Origin: Euryarchaeota archaeon UBA602
GTDB taxonomy: Archaea > Thermoplasmatota > Poseidoniia > Poseidoniales > Thalassarchaeaceae
Direction of reading: 5' to 3'
DNA: 30,476 nt
Assembly (NCBI GenBank): GCA_002498455.1
Contig: DAHO01000016.1
Coordinates: forward strand, 2,805 to 33,280
Position numbers and translations under genes: made by a program. Below the pieces are notes generated by a model. It did no database searches and was not told the origin of the DNA. It saw only the letters and a list, made by a program, of their open reading frames with translations. Below, in pieces: positions 24,719 through 30,476 of the stretch. Each line of letters opens with the position of its first letter. Within the stretch, counting starts at the first letter, position 1.

Positions 24719-25393
24719 ATGCGTCAACTGATGGCTCTTGTGATGGTTCTGTGCCTGATGCTTCCAGGTTGTACTGCACCCGTTGAAGATGAAATCGATC
24801 TCTTCTACGGCCAAGACTTGCCACTTGACGATCCTGAATACGATCTCGACGATTTCAGCCTGATGAATTTCGATGGAAACATGACCAATCTTTCAGACTT
24901 TGAAGGCCAAGTTTTGGTTGTCTCTTTCGTATATTCTCGATGCCCGGATGTCTGTCCAATTGTGAGTGCAAACCTACGGTGGGTCGCAGAACAGCTGCCT
25001 GACGATTATGGGACCAATTTCAGCATCATTGCAATCACAGTCGACCCCTGGTGGGACACCAGTAGTGTGTTGGCTGACTATGCCATGCGTCAAGCCATTG
25101 ACTGGCCTCACCTGACGGGCGAAGTTGAAGCGATGCAGCCGATTTGGGAATCGTTCCATGTCGGATTGCAAACCTACCTCAATACGTCTGCCACAGAAGA
25201 TAATTCAACTGAGGATAATCAAACAACGGGTCGCCACCACCCTGACTATTTGGTGGACCACTCTACGGCAACCATCATCATTGACAAGAGTCACCAACAG
25301 CGCGTTCGATGGAATGACATGGACTGGGAACCCACACTCTTTTTGAAAGATCTACAGTACTTGATGGATGAAGAAATCATGATTGTCGATTAA
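24719..25393 (+). CDS. SCO1/SenC/PrrC-family copper chaperone lipoprotein
   Basis: SCO proteins carry copper on a thioredoxin fold and help assemble the CuA site of cytochrome oxidase or handle thiol/copper redox. From the ATG at 24719 (224 residues) there is a lipoprotein signal ending LMLPGC (lipid Cys18), then FSLMNFDGNMTNLSDFEGQVLVVSFVYSRCPDVCP with the copper-binding Cys75/Cys79. ITVDPWWDT follows near 107, and YLVDHSTATIIIDK gives the third ligand, His181. A low-complexity acidic Asn/Thr insert (about 155-171, N-glycosylation-like NxS/T sites) interrupts the fold before the HHPDYLVDH segment. A TTG at 24704 would add five residues and is less likely. It sits between the two LVIVD/cupredoxin-like pairs and overlaps the second small gene by 17 nt tail to tail. 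No oxidase subunit is in the window. Confidence 0.88.
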   Translation: MRQLMALVMVLCLMLPGCTAPVEDEIDLFYGQDLPLDDPEYDLDDFSLMNFDGNMTNLSDFEGQVLVVSFVYSRCPDVCPIVSANLRWVAEQLPDDYGTNFSIIAITVDPWWDTSSVLADYAMRQAIDWPHLTGEVEAMQPIWESFHVGLQTYLNTSATEDNSTEDNQTTGRHHPDYLVDHSTATIIIDKSHQQRVRWNDMDWEPTLFLKDLQYLMDEEIMIVD

Positions 25394-25967
25394 TCTGATT
25401 CATGCCAAAAATGATCGAACTACAGAACATGACTGTTCCAACAATCAACAATGCTGACTTTCGTAAATCAGTCGGAGTTGATACTTGTTCATCGATTTCT
25501 TCTTCCACTTCCTCACAATCACCAAAACACTCTCCTATATCAGGAGCATTTTCAATGTGAACATCGGCTGCGATGTTTAGCTGAACCTCAATTTGTGTTC
25601 CATCAGAGCGGATATCAGAAAGAATATAATTTCCGACCAAGGCAGTATCGTTAATCACAAAAATCCAAGCCACACGACAATCTGTGTCATTGTCCCAATC
25701 ACATTCACTATGCAAAACACCCGATGAGAATTCACCCTCATCATCGAAATCATCATCACCATTCAAATCCAATCCAATTACATGGGTGATATTTTCCCGA
25801 CTATCGACGTTGTAATACTGCACGGTATCATTCACCACTAGATTAACCTCAGCAGGGTCATGACGATCTTCACGAACGATGACTGTGAATGTGTCGGGTT
25901 CATGGGCCACTACAACTCCAGACAAAAGCGGGAGAATCAGGAGAACACCGAGCAGTACACTGCGCAT
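25377..25967 (-). CDS. Anchored cupredoxin/CopC-like extracytoplasmic protein, copy 2
   Basis: Paralog of the gene at 21923-22564. From the ATG at 25967 (196 residues): signal peptide (MRSVLLGVLLILPLLSGVVVA), beta domain, acidic stalk (ECFGDCEEVEEEIDE) and C-terminal helix at about 171-188. Cleavage after VVA makes His22 the mature N-terminus. Shared with copy 1: H-x2-DTFTVxV, VNDTV, NVDSxENITH (His62), EC...DC (Cys89/Cys97), SDGT and DVH (Asp135, His137). His127 of copy 1 is not kept (YILSD here), so that residue is not a universal ligand. Two more cysteines (147, 151) lie in the stalk as CFGDC. A longer frame starting at 26021 is rejected, as it would leave only 2 nt to the divergent LVIVD gene. 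The 3' end overlaps the SCO1 gene by 17 nt. Confidence 0.65.
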   Translation of the reverse strand: MRSVLLGVLLILPLLSGVVVAHEPDTFTVIVREDRHDPAEVNLVVNDTVQYYNVDSRENITHVIGLDLNGDDDFDDEGEFSSGVLHSECDWDNDTDCRVAWIFVINDTALVGNYILSDIRSDGTQIEVQLNIAADVHIENAPDIGECFGDCEEVEEEIDEQVSTPTDLRKSALLIVGTVMFCSSIIFGMNQINRQS

Positions 25968-25990
25968 GAACGTCGGTATCCATGGGTGGA

Positions 25991-25997
25991 TAAATAC
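25991..25997. promoter_or_regulatory. Single AT-rich box apparently shared by two divergent genes
   Basis: TAAATAC (minus strand GTATTTA) is centred 27 nt from the ATG at 25967 and 30 nt from the ATG at 26024. It is the only clear TATA-like element in this 56-nt gap, so it may direct transcription both ways, leaderless on both sides. Confidence 0.45.
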
Positions 25998-26001
25998 AAA
26001 T

Positions 26002-26016
26002 CGACCCAAAGGGTCG
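26002..26016. promoter_or_regulatory. Inverted repeat before LVIVD gene 2
   Basis: CGACCC, spacer AAA, GGGTCG: perfect 6-bp arms with a 3-nt spacer, directly between the shared TATA-like box and the LVIVD2 ATG. Here it would overlap the transcription start region, a typical repressor position. Confidence 0.45.
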
Positions 26017-26023
26017 GACATGC

Positions 26024-27802
26024 ATGGATAGCGTCAAGGGTTTGGCACTTGCAGCAATGATGCTACTGGCCAGTGCGACCATGTTGGTCTTCGCCATGGG
26101 TGATTTCAGTGTTGATGATGAACTTGATTCGTCGATGTCGATGGCCGACGACCCGCTCATTCAAGGCGAGGATCATGATCACCGCGATCCAGCCCAACAC
26201 AACATGAGCAGCTCAAACATCGAGTTCGCTGATTTCAATGAATTGACCAGTCCAGGGAATGCAGAAGTGCAAGTGATGACGGCCCCAGATGGTCGTGTTT
26301 ATGCTTATCAAGCGGGTTGGAACGATGTTCACATTACCGATGTCACCGACCCTTACAACACGACCGTTGTGGGGCATTATGTCGACCCAAATACACAGGT
26401 TCTGGATGTCAAGTACTTGGAGCACAATGGCAATGAATTCCTGATTCTACAAAACCAACTCATTGATTCAGGGTATGCGGACCCGAATGTCGGCGAGTGG
26501 GGTGACCCTGTTCAGGTGAGTGTAACACTTCTCGATGTCACTGACAAGACCGACCCATACTACGTTGATTCGTGGTACGATGTCGACCACCCCAGCGGCC
26601 CACACAATCTGTACACACAGATGATTGATGGCGAATGGTACATTTTGGTCGCTAACCCCGATTATGAGCAATGTGATATTGGGCAAGGAGATGCATGTGG
26701 AGGCATCACCATCGCGCATCTCCAATTCGACGGCCCCGGAGATTTACCTCGGATTCTGAAAGTAGGTGAAGCCGAAGTAGCATGGGAAACCACGCGAGGT
26801 GGTTGGATTTACATTCACGACATGACCAGTCAAACTTGGCCTGGAACTGATCCTGAGGACCCTCGCTATGGTCGAACCTACATCTATGGGGCATACTGGG
26901 AAGCCGGACTGAGAATCTTTGACATCTCAGATGTCCCTCACCCTGTGAATTCGCCGGCACTGTACGCTTGGCATACGGGTGGTTGCCTATTGGCTGGAGG
27001 GTCACAAGCAGGATGCACATGGCGGGCACCGGAAGTCGGTCACTGGGATGACTTCGCAGATTTGGATGGCGATGGTGAACTCGATAGTGGGCCTACCGGG
27101 AATGAGAATGGTGGTCGTGCATCCTACATCCACTATGCTGAGCCCTTCCCCGAAATGGTCGACACCAGCCACCTTGGTGGACCCGTAGGCGACCGACACC
27201 TGACGGTTCTCGCTGTGGAAGTACTGGCGACATCAGAAGGAACTGGGCTGGTATACTTGCTAGACACCACCAATTACACCATGAGCAATGGCAACTTGCG
27301 ATTTGAGCCTGCATTGTACTCGACTTGGGAAATCCCAACGGCTTGGGAGCACTGCTATGGTTCATCCTGTGAAGACCACGCGAATGGAGACGAATGGTTG
27401 CTGTTCAGCCCACACAACTTGGACAGTGTCTACTTCCCCACCAATGATGCCGACTTGCCCGACAATAGCCTCGGTGGTACTTGGGATGGTCGCCTCTATG
27501 TCAGCCACTATCATGGGGGCATGTGGATCGTCGATGTTGAAACCTTAATCGCTGCAGGATTTTCAGGACAAGAAATGAATCAAACAAATTTCGATGCTAC
27601 AGTCGGATTCTACCTCCCGCATGGAAGTGAGTACGGTGAACCATTGGGCAGCGCCTACTACGACTTCGGTTGGATTCCATTCTTGTGGGCCGTGGAATAT
27701 CATGATGGATATGCCTACATGTCTTGCATTACAAGTGGGTTGTATATTGCCCAGTTGGACATCGACAAACCGTATCGTGGCGTTCTAATGAACAACGGTT
27801 GA
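26024..27802 (+). CDS. LVIVD-repeat surface protein, copy 2
   Basis: A 592-residue paralog of the protein at 22661. An N-terminal hydrophobic segment (LALAAMMLLASATMLVFAMG, about 6-25) is followed by an acidic linker with a His cluster (GEDHDHRDPAQHN). LVIVD-type repeats include VHITDVTDPYNTTVVGHY, VTLLDVTDKTDPYYVDSWY, LRIFDISDVPHPV and WIVDVETL. Motifs in common with copy 1 are GPHN, YIHD, AYWEAGLRI, YIHYAEPF, RHLTVL, FSPHN with His464, SHYHGGMW with His495/His497, and GFYLPHG. A short Ca-binding-like DLDGDGELDSG lies near residue 350. Function is unknown. It is divergent from cupredoxin-like copy 2 with 56 nt between the starts, and convergent with alaS. Identity to copy 1 looks moderate and patchy, so the duplication is old. 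Confidence 0.7.
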   Translation: MDSVKGLALAAMMLLASATMLVFAMGDFSVDDELDSSMSMADDPLIQGEDHDHRDPAQHNMSSSNIEFADFNELTSPGNAEVQVMTAPDGRVYAYQAGWNDVHITDVTDPYNTTVVGHYVDPNTQVLDVKYLEHNGNEFLILQNQLIDSGYADPNVGEWGDPVQVSVTLLDVTDKTDPYYVDSWYDVDHPSGPHNLYTQMIDGEWYILVANPDYEQCDIGQGDACGGITIAHLQFDGPGDLPRILKVGEAEVAWETTRGGWIYIHDMTSQTWPGTDPEDPRYGRTYIYGAYWEAGLRIFDISDVPHPVNSPALYAWHTGGCLLAGGSQAGCTWRAPEVGHWDDFADLDGDGELDSGPTGNENGGRASYIHYAEPFPEMVDTSHLGGPVGDRHLTVLAVEVLATSEGTGLVYLLDTTNYTMSNGNLRFEPALYSTWEIPTAWEHCYGSSCEDHANGDEWLLFSPHNLDSVYFPTNDADLPDNSLGGTWDGRLYVSHYHGGMWIVDVETLIAAGFSGQEMNQTNFDATVGFYLPHGSEYGEPLGSAYYDFGWIPFLWAVEYHDGYAYMSCITSGLYIAQLDIDKPYRGVLMNNG

Positions 27803-27871
27803 TTGTATCAGCGTTAGCACCCAGTTGATGGAACTTGCACAAAGCCTCGTGTTCTTTGCATTCATCATCTC

Positions 27872-27886
27872 GATTTCAGTGAAATC
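27872..27886. terminator. Hairpin in the convergent gap between LVIVD gene 2 and alaS
   Basis: GATTTC, spacer AGT, GAAATC: perfect 6-bp arms with a 3-nt loop, 4 nt after the alaS stop on the minus strand and 70 nt after the LVIVD2 stop. On the minus strand it is preceded by TTTTGATTTC, and it could mark the 3' end of either transcript. The rest of the 88-nt gap has no recognisable element. Confidence 0.35.
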
Positions 27887-27890
27887 AAAA

Positions 27891-30476
27891 TCACAAACCA
27901 AGCAAACTGCGAGCGGCATCCAAAGCCGATCCCAGTCCGTCAGCGTTTGAGCCGCCTCCCTGAGCAAATGTAGGACGGCCACCACCGCCACCACCAATGT
28001 GACTCGCAATACTGTTCAGAATCTCAACTGCGTTGTGATTGTCCGCGGCAATGGTATCTTCGGTCAGAGCGACAATGAGTTTGCCTCCTCCTTCTCGACT
28101 ACCGACCACAGCGACGGTCGGTTTGGAAGCATCTCGGGTCAATTCCCCGACCATGTTCTGCATCTGCTTTAACTCACCAGTGGCTTCCATGACCACATAT
28201 CGAATGCCATCCTTTTCCACGGCTTCGTCGCCTCCGCCACTGGTTCGTAATCGAACGATTTCAGCCTCAAGAGCCTCAATCTTCTTCTGCTGGGATTTCC
28301 ATTCCTCAAAGAAGCGATTGACTGTCTTGGGAAGATCATCGACGGACACCCCGAGGGTCTCAGCAGATTCGGTCAACAGTCGCTCTTGGCGACGGGCATG
28401 CTCGCGTGCAGTTTCTCCGGCCACGATTTGCAGTCGCTCCACCCCGTCTTGGACTTGACTGCTACGAATGATGCGAACCTCGCCAATTTCTGCGGTTTGA
28501 TCGTGATGCGTACCACCGCAAGCTTGGACATCGTGATGACCGATTTTAATGATTCGAATCTGCTTATGTTTGGGTGCACCACCTTGATACAATTCGAATC
28601 CAAATTGGGCGTCAGCTTCCGCGCGTTCCAACACCATTTTTTCCACCTTAGGGTTTTGAGCAATGATGTTATTCGCATGATCCTCAATCGCGTCTAAATC
28701 GTCGCGTGTCAATCGCTGGAAATGTGTGACATCAAGGCGAGCGTAGCGTTCACCCTTGGATGAACCGGCCTGCCAGATGTGTGGCCCTAAAAGCGCTCGT
28801 GCGCTACCGCCCACAATGTGAACGGAGGTGTGATGATCCATCAATTGCTTTCGTCGCTCCCAATTAATATGGCCCTGAACAGTACCTGAAATTTCACGGT
28901 CTGTGAGGTGCACAATCCAATCACCTTCAACATGGGTATCCAAGACTTGGGCCTCACCGAGTGTTCCAAAGTCACCCAGTTGACCGCCACCCTCTGGATA
29001 GAACAGTGTATGATCGAGAACAACTGCATGTGTGGGGACGCCCATCACTTCGCTCGACAAGTTCAGTGAAGAAGCATCAATCGACTCACAGTGCAATACT
29101 GTAGCTTCAAATTGAGTTTGAGCCGTATCTGCATAGTAGCTGCGAATTGTGGCAGGCCAATCGCCACTCACCAACTTTGACTTTACTTTGGACTTGGCTG
29201 CAGCCTTGGTTTGTTGTGCATTTCGCTCTGCCATATCCGCCGCGAATCCTACACGAATGCTGAGGTTCGCCCATCCCAGACGTTTAGCGATACTCGCTAC
29301 CATATCCGGTTGCAGACCGCGTTCTTCTGCCAATCTGAATAATATTTCGTCAGGGGCTTCATTGGCCTCCTTCGGCAACTTAGCCAGGGCGGTATTGACC
29401 GCAGCTTCACCCTTCCTCAACATTTCATGATAGCGCTTCTCTTCCAAATCAAGAATGGTCAGGATTCCCTCCCGAGTTTGGCTGAATCCACGGATATCAA
29501 GATTCACATCCATGTGATGCGAACCAAGTTCTGAAAGAGAAATATTGAGGCCCAAATCATCCTTCATTCGACAAACCCGGCGTGCCAGCATTCGAGCAAG
29601 GTAGCCTGCCTTGGCATTTGACGGGACCAAGGCATCACCGAGCATATTGCATAAAGCATGCATGTGATCAGGAATAGCGTAAATCGATGACAAGGGTTCT
29701 GTAACAAGTTTCAACTGTTCAACCGAGACTTCGATTCCTCGATCTTTCAGGCGTTCTGAGAGGCGGTTGTACAGAGACTCAACATCCGTCCCGACATCGA
29801 TGTTGAGAATGCCTGCCAAACGAGACAACTCTGAGAGCAATGCATCAATGTCGACATCACCCAACTGTGCAAGCCGGGATTGGAAGTCGGATTCATTCTG
29901 TAGCCACTCAACAGATTCTGGATAAATGGCTTCGTAGATGGTCGGGGTACCTGCTGCAGCCCAACAGAATCGCTCCAATCCATATCCGGTATCGATGATT
30001 TGCAGAGGCATTTCGCCGTAGCGTATTCCCTTGATTTCAACATCACCATCTTCACGCTCTTCAAGATTCATGAACACCAGAGTGGCCAATTCCAAACCTC
30101 CAACGATGACCTCAACGGCAGGACCTGCATTGCCCCCACCTGACCAAGGATTCTCTACATAGGTGATTTGCATGGGATCAATCCCAAGACGCTGTGTAAA
30201 CAGATCATCACAGAATCGAATGCATTCCTCGACCCAATATTTGACATCGCCATCGTCAGGGCGATTGAAGCAATGATGTGCCATCATCTCAAACGTCGTC
30301 AAATGGCGACCTGAACGGCCCACAGCAGCAACGTCGGTTAGACGAATGCAGGGCTGAGAGATTGTTAATGGATTGGCAGGAGGGGGTGCAATGCCTCCCG
30401 TCACATGGGGTTGGAAATCTGCAATCGAGGCAATGGTCAGATGGATATCATCTCTCCAGCGGGCAATGACGGGATA
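27891..30476 (-). CDS. alaS: Alanyl-tRNA synthetase, archaeal type (N-terminus beyond the window)
   Basis: Charges tRNA-Ala and clears mischarged Ser/Gly. The frame continues upstream of the GTG at 30404 to the right edge, encoding YPVIARWRDDIHLTIASIADFQPH in frame. This matches the archaeal AlaRS start region, so the gene is 5' partial; about 60-100 N-terminal residues are missing. Catalytic-core motifs are NPLTISQPCIRLTDV, GRSGRHLTTFEMMAHH, NPWSGGGNAGPAVEV and IDTGYGLERFCW. The editing domain has DHHTSVH (HxxxH) and ACGGTHHDQ (CxxxH zinc ligands). The C-terminal DHHA1 domain ends with the usual glycine-rich HIGGGGGGRPTFAQGGG. The visible length of 861 residues fits a full archaeal enzyme of about 900-930. 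It is convergent with LVIVD gene 2. Confidence 0.95.
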   Translation of the reverse strand, partial: YPVIARWRDDIHLTIASIADFQPHVTGGIAPPPANPLTISQPCIRLTDVAAVGRSGRHLTTFEMMAHHCFNRPDDGDVKYWVEECIRFCDDLFTQRLGIDPMQITYVENPWSGGGNAGPAVEVIVGGLELATLVFMNLEEREDGDVEIKGIRYGEMPLQIIDTGYGLERFCWAAAGTPTIYEAIYPESVEWLQNESDFQSRLAQLGDVDIDALLSELSRLAGILNIDVGTDVESLYNRLSERLKDRGIEVSVEQLKLVTEPLSSIYAIPDHMHALCNMLGDALVPSNAKAGYLARMLARRVCRMKDDLGLNISLSELGSHHMDVNLDIRGFSQTREGILTILDLEEKRYHEMLRKGEAAVNTALAKLPKEANEAPDEILFRLAEERGLQPDMVASIAKRLGWANLSIRVGFAADMAERNAQQTKAAAKSKVKSKLVSGDWPATIRSYYADTAQTQFEATVLHCESIDASSLNLSSEVMGVPTHAVVLDHTLFYPEGGGQLGDFGTLGEAQVLDTHVEGDWIVHLTDREISGTVQGHINWERRKQLMDHHTSVHIVGGSARALLGPHIWQAGSSKGERYARLDVTHFQRLTRDDLDAIEDHANNIIAQNPKVEKMVLERAEADAQFGFELYQGGAPKHKQIRIIKIGHHDVQACGGTHHDQTAEIGEVRIIRSSQVQDGVERLQIVAGETAREHARRQERLLTESAETLGVSVDDLPKTVNRFFEEWKSQQKKIEALEAEIVRLRTSGGGDEAVEKDGIRYVVMEATGELKQMQNMVGELTRDASKPTVAVVGSREGGGKLIVALTEDTIAADNHNAVEILNSIASHIGGGGGGRPTFAQGGGSNADGLGSALDAARSLLGL

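Noticed and set aside
25377..26021. Longer form of cupredoxin-like copy 2 starting at the ATG at 26021
   Set aside because: It leaves 2 nt to the divergent gene and buries the signal peptide; the ATG at 25967 fits the signal peptide and promoter spacing.
11318..27802. Tat substrates among exported proteins, given tatC nearby
   Set aside because: None of the visible signal peptides contains the twin-arginine motif; they look Sec- or lipoprotein-type.
28039..28458. 139-residue plus-strand open frame inside alaS
   Set aside because: Antisense of the conserved C-terminal domain of alanyl-tRNA synthetase; Ser/Arg-rich as expected for such shadows.
1..30476. tRNA, rRNA, CRISPR array, insertion sequence or prophage
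   Set aside because: All gaps are about 120 nt or less; I saw no cloverleaf with a TTC-type arm, no spaced direct repeats, no transposase or integrase and no terminal repeats.

Overview
The window reads as a gene-dense archaeal chromosome segment, most likely from a marine planktonic euryarchaeon of the Candidatus Poseidoniales (Marine Group II) or a close relative. Support: an archaeal-type alanyl-tRNA synthetase, a tRNA-splicing endonuclease and an archease; several secreted or membrane-anchored proteins of the kind known from these organisms (thrombospondin type 3-like acidic repeats, LVIVD repeats, N-terminal signal plus C-terminal anchor); and AT-rich boxes about 25-30 nt before start codons, as expected for archaeal leaderless transcripts. 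The lineage is an inference from gene content. There are 21 protein genes, no rRNA, tRNA or CRISPR array that I can see, no mobile element, and no gene-free stretch over about 120 nt.

Layout. 1-6482 (+): the 3' part of a giant surface protein (open at the left edge), then a 12-TM RND/MMPL-type transporter. 6483-10107 (-): a tightly packed operon, in transcription order winged-helix/TerB-like protein, RfaE1/PfkB-like sugar kinase with a degraded active-site signature, CaiB/BaiF CoA-transferase, archease. 10227-11321 (+): tRNA intron endonuclease. 11318-15592 (-): Reeler/choice-of-anchor-like membrane protein, TatC with an unusual cysteine-rich tail, M6-type metalloprotease. 15678-18608 (-): three-gene proton-translocating NAD(P) transhydrogenase (pntAA, pntAB, pntB). 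18717-19397 (-): CPBP intramembrane protease. 19505-21917 (+): malate dehydrogenase, Nudix hydrolase, Frag1/DRAM-like membrane protein. 21923-27802: two divergent pairs, each a small anchored cupredoxin/CopC-like protein and a large LVIVD-repeat protein, with a SCO1-type copper chaperone lipoprotein between them. 27891-30476 (-): alanyl-tRNA synthetase, cut off at its N-terminus by the right edge.

How the genes may work together. The endonuclease and archease belong to tRNA splicing. Malate dehydrogenase has an NADH-type acidic residue and could supply NADH that the nearby transhydrogenase converts to NADPH. The most unusual part is 21.9-27.8 kb. Both small anchored proteins have a His at or next to the predicted mature N-terminus plus a conserved Asp-Val-His, both LVIVD proteins keep the same histidine motifs, and a SCO1 protein lies between them. 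I infer a duplicated extracytoplasmic copper-handling module.

A second recurrent feature is perfect inverted repeats, most with a 3-nt spacer, in many of the short intergenic gaps. Several start codons given here are internal ATGs preferred over longer TTG/GTG reading frames, because of signal peptides, family alignment, ATGA overlaps or Shine-Dalgarno spacing.
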